Notes: generated by a model from the sequence alone, not told the origin. DNA of 64,000 bases from JAVJRN01 sp040218415 (GCA_040218415.1 JAVJRN010000075.1:62001-126000); one strand, 5' to 3'. Shown: positions 1 through 10,219, numbered from the stretch's first letter. A program made the numbers and translations.

Positions 1-1
1 G

Positions 2-2113
2 CTAACCAAAGGGTCGGAAATAGCTACGATGACAGAACGCTTTTTAGCAGAATATTATCAAATGCCCTCAGGAAAAGAGCGTATAAGAAAAGTGTCTGAG
101 CAGTTATATAGTATTCGAGGAAGCATGCTCAGTTTAAAGAAGGGTGGCGACAGACTTGCATTAATGGACATCTCCTTATTGATAGAAAAAATGCTCTTGC
201 AAGACCTTCAAGATTGGCAGCCACAGACCATCTATGACCTTCATCACGCCACATATAGTTTGGGATTAGCCTTAGCCGGAACGGGATACTTAGAAACGCA
301 CGAATGGCAGTCAATAAGTAAAGACCTTGTTCCATCCACGCAGCAAGAAATCAGCCTTGCTTCACTAAAAAACTATTTTGAAAGATCGAGAAGTCTCGTT
401 GAATGGGAAACAGGCATGGTAAAAGCAATTTACCAACCGACAGTTACCTTATTCTCTGGATTTGAGCCTTTGGCCAATGGCTTTATCGATGATCGGGTGC
501 GATCATCACTGCTACTTCCATTAGGGAGATTCGTTGGGTCGCAAGGTGATTTTTTTGCCAAAAAAGCTGGACTAACCAATAAAGTTTTGGATATCCCGTA
601 TCAAGGTCACATGCGCGGACTGAATCCAGGATATGCGTTTGGTGAATTAGTTGTAAGTGAAGGAACAGAAGTCATAGAAGTAGAGTCCAACAGAATTTAC
701 GTTTTTGAGCAACCACCCGCCGATTTGAAGCCAGTAGCAGGAATAGCGACGGTGAGTGAAGGAAATGCCGTGTCTCACGTACAGCTTCTTGCCAGAAACT
801 TAGGCATACCCAATATGATTTTATCAAAGGAAAACCTGATAGCTCTTAAAAGCTATGCGGGACAAAAGGTATTTTATGCCGTTTCGAATTCTGGTACAGT
901 GATGATGAAACTTGACAAAGATATGAACGCCGAGGAAAAATTACTCTTTGCAGAAAAAAAGCGAGCCGAAGATAAAATAAGAGTACCCGTAGAAAATATC
1001 ATGCTCGATAACAATAAGGTGGTCAATTTAAGGGAAATTCGCTCAAATGATTCTGGTAAATTATGTGGGCCAAAAGCGGCAAACCTTGGTCAATTAAAAG
1101 CAATGTTTCCCGATCAGGTGGTAGAAGGCATGGCCATTCCGTTTGGTATTTTCTTGGAGCATATGCGTCAAACGATACCCAATGAATCGATCAGCTATTG
1201 GGCTAAGCTTAATTTGATTTTCAAAGAATCAAACGACAAGTTGGATGCCGGCATGTCCATGGAAGAAGTCGATCTATATACGTTAGAAGAACTAGCTAAG
1301 CTCAGAGAGGCCATTAAAAAAATAGTTTTGATACCTTCCTTCGTCGCAGATTTGGAAAGTAGCTTCGTTAACATTCTTGGTAAACCAATGGGGCAGATAC
1401 CGGTTTTTCTTCGCAGCGATACCAATATGGAGGACTTAAAAGATTTCACCGGAGCAGGCTTGAATCTTACCGTTTTTAATGCGGCTTCCAGAGAAAAAAT
1501 ACTTCAGGGAATTAAGGACGTTTGGGCTTCTCCCTACACGGAAAGAAGCTATAAGTGGAGACAAAAGTATTTACTCAACCCAGAAAATGTATATCCATCG
1601 ATCCTTATCATACCAAGTGTAGATGTGGACTATTCGGGTGTACTGATTACCAAAGGTGTGGCAACCAATGATTCAGAAGCCTTGACCATCGCATTTAGCA
1701 GAGGAGCTGGTGGTGCTGTAGATGGTCAGGCTGCTGAGTCATACATGCTACTGGAAAATGGTGAAAATATCATGCTTTCACCTTCGAGAGAGCCATTCTA
1801 TAATCGCTTGCCTATGACTGGTGGGACTTCAAAAAATATTGCAACCTATTATCAACCTATATTAAACCAATCTAATTTGGCTAAAATCCGCGCCTTGTCA
1901 GATGATGTGAAGCGTATTTTACCAAATACTCCAGGGATTGAAAGCGAAGGGCCGTTTGATATTGAGCTAGGATTCAAAGATGATAAGCTGTGGTTATTCC
2001 AAATAAGACCTTTTGTTGAAAATAAAAAAGCATTGGCTTCTACATATTTGATCTCCATATCTCCGAAAATTGACGAAACTATTACTGTAAAAATGAATGC
2101 TCAGTTAGATTGA
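2..2113 (+). CDS. PEP-synthase/PPDK-like phosphotransferase, 5' partial
   Basis: The reading frame is open to the left edge with no stop before the first ATG at 29, and the upstream codons continue the same helical character, so the gene probably starts outside the window. Counting from that ATG, a phosphohistidine swivelling domain comes first (SHVQLLARNLGIPN, candidate His250). A PPDK/PEP-synthase-type ATP-binding domain follows, with GPKAANLGQL near residue 345, LRSDTNMEDL from about 461 and a C-terminal DIELGFKDDKLWLFQIRPF segment. This His-first order is permuted relative to PPDK and PEP synthase, and no C-terminal PEP/pyruvate barrel is present. Related Bacteroidota proteins are annotated only as PEP/pyruvate-binding domain proteins. 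ATP-dependent phosphotransfer to an unknown acceptor is inferred. The next gene starts 48 bp downstream on the same strand, suggesting an operon. Confidence 0.8.
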   Translation, partial: LTKGSEIATMTERFLAEYYQMPSGKERIRKVSEQLYSIRGSMLSLKKGGDRLALMDISLLIEKMLLQDLQDWQPQTIYDLHHATYSLGLALAGTGYLETHEWQSISKDLVPSTQQEISLASLKNYFERSRSLVEWETGMVKAIYQPTVTLFSGFEPLANGFIDDRVRSSLLLPLGRFVGSQGDFFAKKAGLTNKVLDIPYQGHMRGLNPGYAFGELVVSEGTEVIEVESNRIYVFEQPPADLKPVAGIATVSEGNAVSHVQLLARNLGIPNMILSKENLIALKSYAGQKVFYAVSNSGTVMMKLDKDMNAEEKLLFAEKKRAEDKIRVPVENIMLDNNKVVNLREIRSNDSGKLCGPKAANLGQLKAMFPDQVVEGMAIPFGIFLEHMRQTIPNESISYWAKLNLIFKESNDKLDAGMSMEEVDLYTLEELAKLREAIKKIVLIPSFVADLESSFVNILGKPMGQIPVFLRSDTNMEDLKDFTGAGLNLTVFNAASREKILQGIKDVWASPYTERSYKWRQKYLLNPENVYPSILIIPSVDVDYSGVLITKGVATNDSEALTIAFSRGAGGAVDGQAAESYMLLENGENIMLSPSREPFYNRLPMTGGTSKNIATYYQPILNQSNLAKIRALSDDVKRILPNTPGIESEGPFDIELGFKDDKLWLFQIRPFVENKKALASTYLISISPKIDETITVKMNAQLD

Positions 2114-2161
2114 TTTTTAAGGCTAGAGAGCAACTTTATGTCACCAATTAATTAAGACAAA

Positions 2162-3439
2162 ATGAAAATATACAGTATCCTTTGGAGCATCCCATTTTTA
2201 CTTTTCGGTTACTTTTCTTTGAATGATTCGGAAATATATCCCATAGATGGTTATTCTTCCACAGGGATTAGACGGCTAGCTTATTTGGAAAAAAAGCTGA
2301 GTGGAGAAGTTACCGGAACACCGATCATTAATGGAGCGAAAAAATCTATTTCGGAGATTAAGCTGAACCTATTGGATACACGTGGCGATAGCTTGGCCGC
2401 TTTACCCACTGCCGCTGATCCCGATTTCCAAAAAGCCATTAACCGTATATTTCCAAATCTTGATGAGAGTTATTCTTATACCATATTAGACATTACGCCG
2501 GGAAGACCTATTCGCTATGCCAAAAGACAGGAATCCAAAGGCTTTCAACCAGGAAGTGTAGGTAAGCTGGCTATTCTTATAGCATTATTCGATCAACTTG
2601 AAAAATTATATCCTGACTCTTTTGAAAAGCGACAGGATCTATTGAGAAGTACAATGGTGACCGCCGGATCATGGGTGGTGACTGATGAGCATACCGTGCC
2701 CATTTTCAATCCTGAAACTGGAAAATATCTCAATAGAACAGTCAATGAAAAAGATGTCTTTTCCTTATATGAATGGGCGGATCACATGATGAATGTGAGT
2801 AATAATGGTGCGGCAAGCGTGGTATGGAGAGAAGTTATGCTGATGAGTGTTTTTGGCAATGAATACCCAGTAGCTCAAGAAAGAGCTGATGAATATTTTA
2901 AAAATACCAAGAAAAGTGAGTTAGCTACTTTTTCTGTGAGTTTGGTCAACGAACCTCTAAGAGTCTTGGGCATAGACGAAAATGAGTGGCGCCTAGGGAG
3001 TATGTTTACGCGTGGTGCAAAAGCAATAGTACCAGGCTCGGGGGGAAGTATCGGCAGTCCCACAGGTTTGCTGAAATTTCTCGTTGCGGTGGAACGAGGA
3101 GATGTCGTAGATTCTGTTTCTAGTCTAGAGATGAAGCGGATGATGTATATGACAGGAAAGAGAATTCGATATGCCGCTGCTTATGTCCTTAAAGATGCTG
3201 CGGTATATTTCAAGTCTGGTAGCTTATACAGCTGTGTTCCAGAGGAAGGTTTTGAATGCCAAAAGTACTATGGCAACTCGAAGAATTATATGAATTCGGT
3301 GGCGATTGTAGAGCATCCTGACGGTACAACTTACATGGCAGTGCTGATGTCTAACGTGCTGAAAAAGAACTCAAGCAATGACCATTTTGGGTTGGCGACT
3401 CAGATTGATCAAATCATTAGGGGTACTACTAAAAAGTAA
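2162..3439 (+). CDS. Class A beta-lactamase-fold serine hydrolase
   Basis: A 425-residue protein with a hydrophobic N-terminus consistent with a signal peptide or anchor. It carries the three motifs of the class A beta-lactamase/DD-peptidase fold: SxxK (S132-V-G-K135, in FQPGSVGKLAI), an SxN-like VSNNGAAS, and KSG in YFKSGSLYSC. This points to a periplasmic or surface serine acyl-transferring enzyme, but whether the substrate is a beta-lactam, a peptidoglycan peptide or another ester/amide cannot be read from sequence. It is longer than a typical class A beta-lactamase (about 290 residues), with roughly 90 extra residues before the catalytic domain. It probably shares a transcript with the phosphotransferase ahead of it. 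It converges on the HEAT-repeat membrane protein, whose stop lies only 4 bp away. Confidence 0.8.
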   Translation: MKIYSILWSIPFLLFGYFSLNDSEIYPIDGYSSTGIRRLAYLEKKLSGEVTGTPIINGAKKSISEIKLNLLDTRGDSLAALPTAADPDFQKAINRIFPNLDESYSYTILDITPGRPIRYAKRQESKGFQPGSVGKLAILIALFDQLEKLYPDSFEKRQDLLRSTMVTAGSWVVTDEHTVPIFNPETGKYLNRTVNEKDVFSLYEWADHMMNVSNNGAASVVWREVMLMSVFGNEYPVAQERADEYFKNTKKSELATFSVSLVNEPLRVLGIDENEWRLGSMFTRGAKAIVPGSGGSIGSPTGLLKFLVAVERGDVVDSVSSLEMKRMMYMTGKRIRYAAAYVLKDAAVYFKSGSLYSCVPEEGFECQKYYGNSKNYMNSVAIVEHPDGTTYMAVLMSNVLKKNSSNDHFGLATQIDQIIRGTTKK

Positions 3440-3443
3440 ATAA

Positions 3444-6275
3444 TTATAGACCTTTTTCATCCTCGAACAGCTTCACAGCTTCTAAGGCAAAGGTCTTTAC
3501 TTTGGGGTTTTGATCGTTGATGAAGCGCTTGGCGAGTTTGTTGTATTTTGCTGATTTTAATACTCTAATGAGGTAAAGTACGGCGAGTTTTAACCTCAAA
3601 TCATTTCCATTTAGTATCAATTCGAAGCACTCCAATTGTTCTGCAACTTTAATATTCAAATTATCCATCGTATCCTTGGAGATATTATCCAAAATCGCCG
3701 TTTCCACAAGTGGCATCAATATTTTTTTAAGATTAGGATCAAGGATGTTGTCTAAAAACTCAATAGCATTGATGTAGAGATCAGGCTTCTTACTTTGGAT
3801 ACCTTCATAAATAGACAATATATCTTCCGGCGAATACTTGAGCCCAAGCAAGTAGAATATTCGTTCTAGATTTCCGTCTAACCTGCGTTCCAATAAATCG
3901 ATCAAACTATGACGTGCATCTGCTATACTCGCTTCATCGTTATCTAAAGTATTCTTTTTGATATTTTGAATGTACAATACTGTCAAAATATCCACATAAT
4001 TTTTCGCTTCATTCAATATTAAATCGATAATCGCACTCTTGTAAAAATTCAGGTGAGGAGCCGATATCTTCATATTATTAAGGCTTTTTAGCGCAAGAGA
4101 TCGGGTAGCAATATCTCCTTTTTTAACAAGTTCAAAAAGTAGGTCTATAGACTGCTGGCTATGTAGGGATGCAAGTACAAGAGAGATGTTTCTCCAGTCG
4201 TTAATATTATGCTTTTTAATTTTTTCAACTAAAACATCGATCAATCCTGGACCATAATTAGCCAATGATTTCAATGCATGCTTCTGAAGATTTTTCTCTG
4301 ACAGCTGATATACCAAGGGCGCCACGAGATTTTTGCTCAAGGTATAGCCAGCTGCTTGAATCGCAGTAATAGCGATGCTTTCCTGCTTATGGTTCATATA
4401 TTCCTCAAGCAATGGATATAATTCTTTTTCACCAGCATAGCCTATGGCTTGCATCAGATGCATGATGTCGGAAAGTTGATGTGCCGGATCACTCAAATCA
4501 TGGAGTTGGTTAATCCTACTTAAGATTTTCTCCTTTAGATTAAACTGATCCTTGAGCTTCGGATTATCTCTTATCTCTTTGGCCAAACTGACTAATGCTG
4601 CTCCGCGAACTTCATAATCCTCATCTTCCAAAAATTGATTCATCAGTGATTCCATTTCGTTGGGGGAGTGTTCGATCAGATATTCAAAAGCAGCAACGGT
4701 TACCTCATCATCTGGATCCTGAATCAGGTCTTTGGCCATGGCAAAAACTTCATCATCTTTATAAAAATAGAGACAACTCAAAGCCTCTGCGCGAATGAGC
4801 GGATTGGAATGTTTGAGTAGCGATTTTAATGATTCAACAAAATCCGAAATAGATGTTTCTTTTAATTTTTTGAGAATGTAGAGGATATCTTTTTCACGGC
4901 CTGATTGCAGAACTTTTTGCAAACCTCCAATTACCGAATTATTGGAGAAGTCTATATTCTCGACGGTCTTCTTATCCTTTGGCTTAGCGACTTTTAGCTG
5001 AAAAGATTTGATATATTCCTTCCTAACTAGCAAGGCCATATATATCCAGATTCCCACAAGAACTAACACAACGATACTTATCAGTTTGAGTGGAATTTCC
5101 AGTATGGATACAAAAAGAATAAGGATCAAACCACCTATACCAGTGGCCAAGCTGTCTACAAAAACATCGATAAACGTCTTTGTTTGGTTCTTTACTTCCA
5201 AAGGAATGGGTAATGCCAATAATTCCACGCCTGCTTTATTTACCGACTGCTTTAGGCTGCCTTCATTGATACGCATAAGCACGGCCACCCACAATTGTGG
5301 TACGAAAATTAATAAAAGCGCCGGCATCAAAATACCTATTGGCAACACAAAAAGGGAAAAGCCTACGCCATATTTTCCCACCACTTTTTTGGTAAGAAAA
5401 AGCTGAATAAAAAGCGAAAGAATATTCATAGTAGAGAACCAGAAACCGAAAAAAGACGCTAACTCATCTGGGTTAGTGTAAGTGCTGCTTGCCAGGGCAC
5501 TAAATTGATAGTCAACCAACTTAGAAACCACCACACTTATTCCCAAAATGCCTGCTATCAGCGTCAGGTGTTTCGATCTTCTGATGATCTGTAGTGGGTA
5601 TTCTGCGTTACTTTTACTTCTTTTTGTTTGCCGAATGGAGGACTGATTAGGCTCTACATGCTTTTTCCAAAGGGTCTGGGTAATAGGAATACAAGCGAGT
5701 AAAATAGCTGCACACAGAAAAATGAGGTTTTCAGAACCTATGAGCGGTGCGGCAATTGAGGTGAGATAGCCCCCGAAAATACCACCACCAATAGCTCCTG
5801 CACCGATAAAACCAAATAGTCGCTTAGCTTCTCTAACATTTAAAACAACATTGACTAAAATCCAGAATTGTGAAGCAGAGAGCACTGCAAAGAGCGCCAC
5901 GCAGATATAGAACAAATACAATATCCACCCATTTAACCAATCAAATGTGAGGAAAAGTCCGAAAAAAAGAAGACTGACAAAAGCAATAATATTGGTGTTC
6001 CGGATAATCTTATGAAGTGACAGCCGAAGTAGTGCCTTTGAGTAGAATGCTGAAAGTATAGCTGCGAATACGGCCACCAAAACGAAAACTTGTGGCAATC
6101 TTTCGACACCAAACCGATCAAGAAATAAGGCATTAACAATAGGCTTTAAGATTAATATTACTGTGATAAGTAAAAAAATATTAATTTGAAGAAGCAGTAC
6201 TCTTTTGGTTTCTCCTGAACGAATGTCAAAGACCTTGTTCAAAATTATTTTGAGACCCGAAAGAGTAAAGTTCAT
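3444..6275 (-). CDS. Nucleotide-translocase-like MFS protein with C-terminal HEAT repeats
   Basis: A 943-residue two-part protein. Residues 1 to about 420 form roughly 11-12 membrane helices resembling the ATP/ADP exchange transporter (NTT/Npt, MFS-like) family, with a glycine-rich FGFIGAGAIGGGIFGGYL segment. Residues about 440-940 are a cytoplasmic alpha-solenoid of HEAT-like repeats (for example NPLIRAEALSCLYFYKDDEV and DYEVRGAALVSLAKEI). Related proteins occur in free-living Bacteroidota, where a parasite-style ATP import role is unlikely. The solenoid suggests a scaffold or a regulated transporter. No transport-specific residues can be assigned with confidence. It is transcribed alone, converging with the serine hydrolase to its left. 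Confidence 0.75.
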   Translation of the reverse strand: MNFTLSGLKIILNKVFDIRSGETKRVLLLQINIFLLITVILILKPIVNALFLDRFGVERLPQVFVLVAVFAAILSAFYSKALLRLSLHKIIRNTNIIAFVSLLFFGLFLTFDWLNGWILYLFYICVALFAVLSASQFWILVNVVLNVREAKRLFGFIGAGAIGGGIFGGYLTSIAAPLIGSENLIFLCAAILLACIPITQTLWKKHVEPNQSSIRQTKRSKSNAEYPLQIIRRSKHLTLIAGILGISVVVSKLVDYQFSALASSTYTNPDELASFFGFWFSTMNILSLFIQLFLTKKVVGKYGVGFSLFVLPIGILMPALLLIFVPQLWVAVLMRINEGSLKQSVNKAGVELLALPIPLEVKNQTKTFIDVFVDSLATGIGGLILILFVSILEIPLKLISIVVLVLVGIWIYMALLVRKEYIKSFQLKVAKPKDKKTVENIDFSNNSVIGGLQKVLQSGREKDILYILKKLKETSISDFVESLKSLLKHSNPLIRAEALSCLYFYKDDEVFAMAKDLIQDPDDEVTVAAFEYLIEHSPNEMESLMNQFLEDEDYEVRGAALVSLAKEIRDNPKLKDQFNLKEKILSRINQLHDLSDPAHQLSDIMHLMQAIGYAGEKELYPLLEEYMNHKQESIAITAIQAAGYTLSKNLVAPLVYQLSEKNLQKHALKSLANYGPGLIDVLVEKIKKHNINDWRNISLVLASLHSQQSIDLLFELVKKGDIATRSLALKSLNNMKISAPHLNFYKSAIIDLILNEAKNYVDILTVLYIQNIKKNTLDNDEASIADARHSLIDLLERRLDGNLERIFYLLGLKYSPEDILSIYEGIQSKKPDLYINAIEFLDNILDPNLKKILMPLVETAILDNISKDTMDNLNIKVAEQLECFELILNGNDLRLKLAVLYLIRVLKSAKYNKLAKRFINDQNPKVKTFALEAVKLFEDEKGL

Positions 6276-6336
6276 TGCGCTTTGTTAATGCCTTTAACAA
6301 ATCTATGCCAAGCAAACACTAATTACCTGTCTAGAA

Positions 6337-7248
6337 TTAGAATTTCATCAAATCCTCTACGGAAACCACCAATTGTCGGAGAATGTTTTCACCATCAGGA
6401 TCATTGATCAAGGCTACTAAAATGTAGCGACGTTTTGGTCCCCATACCAGTACCGAATCGGAGTGGAAGGTTCTCCATGACCCTGATTTTCGAAAAACTC
6501 TCGCCTTTGGTGCCAGCTTGTCCAAGGAGTTTACGAATTTATGATGAAGCTTCGGATCATCCATTATTTCGAGCATTTGTGCTGAGCGCTCTTTTGTTAC
6601 AAGTTGGCCAATTGCCATGAGATAATAATATCGACATACCTGCGAGGCTGTTGCTGCATGACTTATTCCTTTTATCGGATCGGGATTGCGCTCACCAGTA
6701 GAAGCATATCTTTTGCCCACCCATAGACCTCCGCCATAATCTTCATCGTATAACTCGTACCTCGGATCAGTCAATACACGCTCGATCTTTTCATAACCTA
6801 AGAGATCGATCATTCTGGTAGTAGCAGCATTATCCGATTTGCCTATCATGAGGTTCAGATCATTTTTTATCTCCTCTGTTTCTTTGATTTCACCTGTTTC
6901 AAAAGCATCCATCATAGCTAATAATACGGCTATTTTTGGTAAGCTGGCGGCATACATCATTTCGTTTCCATTTACTCGAGCAAATTTAATATTATTGATA
7001 TCGCGAAGATCTACCAAACCAACCGACATCTGTTTTTGGTCAATTAGCTTTTGCCAATGAAGATTTGTATTCATTTTTTTGACGAGTGCCGCTTCAAAAT
7101 TCACATCAACATAACTTCTCAATGGCTTAGTTACTCCATCGGGGAGATCGATCGGAAGCTTTTCATTAGTGGGTTGTTGAGCTAAAACATATTGGCTTCC
7201 TAGTAAGAGCAAGCTCAAATAACAGATATATAAAAATGTATTTTTCAT
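6337..7248 (-). CDS. Class A beta-lactamase-related serine hydrolase
   Basis: The start is placed at the ATG at 7248 rather than the in-frame ATG 19 codons upstream, because MKNTFLYICYLSLLLLGSQ then forms a clean signal peptide ending near VLAQQ. The mature enzyme has S102-L-P-K105 (SxxK), an SDN motif in GKSDNAATTRMI, and KSG in VFRKSGSWRTFHSDS. All three are the core motifs of class A beta-lactamases and related DD-peptidases, and the 303-residue length fits the family. It is the second such enzyme in the first 7.3 kb, but sequence and orientation differ from the first, so this is not a recent duplication. Natural substrate unknown; an exported peptidoglycan or beta-lactam hydrolase is the family-level guess. 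Confidence 0.8.
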   Translation of the reverse strand: MKNTFLYICYLSLLLLGSQYVLAQQPTNEKLPIDLPDGVTKPLRSYVDVNFEAALVKKMNTNLHWQKLIDQKQMSVGLVDLRDINNIKFARVNGNEMMYAASLPKIAVLLAMMDAFETGEIKETEEIKNDLNLMIGKSDNAATTRMIDLLGYEKIERVLTDPRYELYDEDYGGGLWVGKRYASTGERNPDPIKGISHAATASQVCRYYYLMAIGQLVTKERSAQMLEIMDDPKLHHKFVNSLDKLAPKARVFRKSGSWRTFHSDSVLVWGPKRRYILVALINDPDGENILRQLVVSVEDLMKF

Positions 7249-7783
7249 AGTTCTTATTTCTTGAATTGCTTTTCTGTGAGATTTAGAACAAAAAGTAAAA
7301 TTCACGTTTTTAGACGCAGGTTGTGTTAAAAGTCACTCCAAATTCTCTAAATATTTATGCTTGCTATATGACTAAGAAAATATTGTTGATCAAATAGAAA
7401 ACTGGGAAAATGAGGACAATCAATTTGCTCCACACTCAGCGCTAAATATGAAAACACCAAATGAATCTTATAACTTTAAAATAGCTGCATAACTTGTCCA
7501 GTTTCAATCGGAAGTCGTAATTTCAATAATACGGATACTCATGTTGGTTATTGAAATTTGCTTAATAATGGATTACTCAGGCTCATGTAGGTTCAAAAGA
7601 CTTTGCCAACTTTTTGCGAACAAATCAACAAAGTGATCAAAGCCAATCCAGTAGAAGGGTTAAAAACCGAGTGAGGAATGGTCCGTTTTTTAATGAGAAT
7701 ACCATGTAATTGATATGGGTGCTTGGACAGTACGAAGGTTAGAATAACCTTCGCACTTTTCACTTCAAACCGAAATCCCTGCA
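7249..7783. other. Gene-poor intergenic region with one inverted repeat
   Basis: This 535 bp stretch lies between the stop of the penicillin acylase gene and the start of the serine hydrolase, both on the minus strand. I find no convincing gene. At 7733-7753 a perfect 8 bp inverted repeat, CGAAGGTT/AACCTTCG with a 5 nt loop, lies 31 bp past the acylase stop. No T-run follows, so it is at best a weak terminator or an mRNA 3'-end structure. The rest is AT-rich and should hold the serine hydrolase promoter, which I cannot place. Confidence 0.5.
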
Positions 7784-9985
7784 CTATCTTTTCCCACCAG
7801 GATGATAGGTTGTTTTGGCGCGTTGTTCCACATCTTCTCTGTAGAAGGCCACCTCTTTAAAATTACCATCGACATATCGCTGGGCTTGATCATCAAAGTG
7901 CGGAGAATCTGGATCGCTACTTTGTCCACCAGCTAACATTGACTTTGCTTTTACCTTATCCCCAAACTCGACTACCGCCACAAAACTATTGCCCGAGGTT
8001 CCATATTGGCGTTTGGTATCTGCGCCACGCCTTGTCCCATAGGAGGCCAAAGCGCCCCAAATTGCTGAGGCCATCCCCACCGCAAGGCTTGGTTTAGCAT
8101 CATCAAACTCTTGAAAAATTTCTCCATCGTTTCTTTGGTAGCGATTGAATTCTCCCCAAGGAGTTTCCCAAGACCCAAAATCTTCGGTTAAATTTTCTAT
8201 CGCCGTTTGAAATATGGCCATACGTTCTTCTGGTCTCGATATTTTACTCATATAGTCAAATCTGCCCATACGCGTCATCCTTTTGCCTTCTAGCATATCC
8301 GGGATTTTACCTGATAGATAATAGGCACTCAAATAAAAATGAGCTAAAGTCATTTCTATAGAGGAAGCCGAAACCCTAAAATCCCATTTTTTCAAAAGTT
8401 CGATCGCTGCTTCAGCTTCTTGTGTTTTCGGAGCGGTTTTATTGGCGGCTTCCAGCAATCCACTGATAAGTAAATCGGCTCCCGGTAAGTAAGGGTCATA
8501 CGCCAAATCAATCAAGGTTTCTAAGGTCAGGTTTTCAGCTTTTTGCAAAAGAGGAATGGCATGTATGCCCCGAAAGTTTTCCGGATAAGAGCTCATATAT
8601 TTTGGAAAGTCTTCTTGCTTAGGGCTATACTCCGCAGCGCAGGTAAATGGCGTAGAATTACAATTCTGTATCCACCCATTCGGCGGATTCTTCACTATGA
8701 TATTGTCTTTCAACTCATGAAGTCCATCCCAATCTGTCTCGGGATTGCTTCCATCTACAGGATTTGTGTAATCGAACTTTTCGTTTCTTTTTGGAATAAA
8801 ATTACCGTGGTAGTAAGCAATTGTTCCATCGGCATCTGCATACACGGTGTTGTTAGAGGAGTTGGTGCGGATATCCATCATTTGGTGAAATTCATCGTAA
8901 TTGGATTTTTTGGTTCTTGTGAAAGATTGCTCCAAGGCTTTTACCGGACTCCACATTAGCGCGGTGGAAACCCATTGATTTTCATTGGCATGGGTGATAG
9001 GGCCATGATGGGTGCGGTAAATGGTAAAGGTTTCATCCTTTAAACCTTTCTCGCTTTTGTATTTTAAAGTCACTTTCATGGAATCTACTGGGAGTAGATC
9101 CTCACCATACTTGTAAAATGTTTTATCCTCATTTTTAACGATGGTTTCTTCAAACTCATCAATGATATCAGTACCTGTGGAGGTATGCATCCAACCTGTT
9201 TTTTCGTTAAATCCTTGGTAAACAAAAAACTGTCCCCAGGTTACTGCGCCATAGGCATTGAGGCCTTCTTCGCTGACTACATGCACTTCGCCTCGAAAAA
9301 AGAAAGAGGTGTGCGGGTTGATCAGCAGCATGGCATTGCCAGATTTGGTCAAGTCACCGGAAATAGCAAAACCATTTGAACCTCTGGGTTCGTCATCTTT
9401 TAATCTGATCAAGCCATCATTCACAGCCAGACCATCGTTGACCTCCGTTCTGTAAAAATCTTTGATTTTTTTGGTAGAAACTCGCTCAATATCTCCACCG
9501 ATGGAACCTTCACTAAAATACATGGGCATCCACGGTTCAAAATGCGTCAAAAGTTTTGGTTTTACCTCTGGATGAGTTTCAAGATAAAAATTAATACCAT
9601 CAGCAAAAGCAATACAAAGCGTTTGTAACCACAGGGGACTGGCTTCATATTTTTCAATCGCTTCTTCTTTGGTCATGTATAGATTGGCGCGCAAGTCGCT
9701 ATAGAGAGATTCTTCGCCTTCCACTTCGGCCAATCGGCCAATGGCCCAAATGTAATTGCGCTCCACACGGTTAAAATCGTCTTCGCATTGTGCGTACAAC
9801 AAGCCAAAAACAGCATCAGCATCAGTCTTTCCATAAATATGTGGCACGCCAAAATCATCTCTGATAATTTCTGTATTCGTGGCATGTTGTTGCCATCTTT
9901 CGGTTTCTGTGAGTACATCATCTTTTGACTTTTGGGTAGTACAACTGACGAGTATGAGTACTAACAGTGTATAAACTCTATTCAT
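7784..9985 (-). CDS. Penicillin acylase family Ntn-hydrolase, lipoprotein
   Basis: A 733-residue N-terminal-nucleophile hydrolase of the penicillin acylase/AHL acylase family. It begins with a lipoprotein signal (LLVLILVSC, lipid-accepting Cys15), so it is probably anchored in a membrane facing the periplasm. The alpha-chain region has the family signature IIRDDFGVPHIYGKTDADAVFGLLYAQCEDD. Autocleavage is expected just before Ser203 in PRGSNGFAIS, making Ser203 the beta-chain N-terminal nucleophile. The later FGDKVKAKSMLAGGQSSDP and AQRYVDG segments are also family-typical. It hydrolyses an amide bond of an acylated substrate; candidates are beta-lactam side chains, N-acyl homoserine lactones, lipopeptides or N-acyl amino acids, and sequence does not choose among them. 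It is divergent from the baeRF gene to its right. Confidence 0.88.
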   Translation of the reverse strand: MNRVYTLLVLILVSCTTQKSKDDVLTETERWQQHATNTEIIRDDFGVPHIYGKTDADAVFGLLYAQCEDDFNRVERNYIWAIGRLAEVEGEESLYSDLRANLYMTKEEAIEKYEASPLWLQTLCIAFADGINFYLETHPEVKPKLLTHFEPWMPMYFSEGSIGGDIERVSTKKIKDFYRTEVNDGLAVNDGLIRLKDDEPRGSNGFAISGDLTKSGNAMLLINPHTSFFFRGEVHVVSEEGLNAYGAVTWGQFFVYQGFNEKTGWMHTSTGTDIIDEFEETIVKNEDKTFYKYGEDLLPVDSMKVTLKYKSEKGLKDETFTIYRTHHGPITHANENQWVSTALMWSPVKALEQSFTRTKKSNYDEFHQMMDIRTNSSNNTVYADADGTIAYYHGNFIPKRNEKFDYTNPVDGSNPETDWDGLHELKDNIIVKNPPNGWIQNCNSTPFTCAAEYSPKQEDFPKYMSSYPENFRGIHAIPLLQKAENLTLETLIDLAYDPYLPGADLLISGLLEAANKTAPKTQEAEAAIELLKKWDFRVSASSIEMTLAHFYLSAYYLSGKIPDMLEGKRMTRMGRFDYMSKISRPEERMAIFQTAIENLTEDFGSWETPWGEFNRYQRNDGEIFQEFDDAKPSLAVGMASAIWGALASYGTRRGADTKRQYGTSGNSFVAVVEFGDKVKAKSMLAGGQSSDPDSPHFDDQAQRYVDGNFKEVAFYREDVEQRAKTTYHPGGKR

Positions 9986-10219
9986 GGATTTTTTTCGGTT
10001 GGCTAAAGAATGGTCAATCTAATGGATTTTTTATTTCCTCAAAAACATAAGTCACTGGAATCAGATGTACCAAATAGGTATGGTTTGAAGTTTTAAAGCC
10101 AAGCGGAAGAATTCTATCATCCTAAGCAATTCTCCAAATTTGAGAGCGGCAGTTTGATAACAAATGTGTTTTGAGAAGTATCTAAGACTCCCGTCTCAGG
10201 AAGTAAAAATGTGGCATTT

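Noticed and set aside
7593..7784. Small minus-strand gene after the penicillin acylase
   Set aside because: No signal peptide, domain or conserved-looking pattern, and it contains the inverted repeat at 7733.
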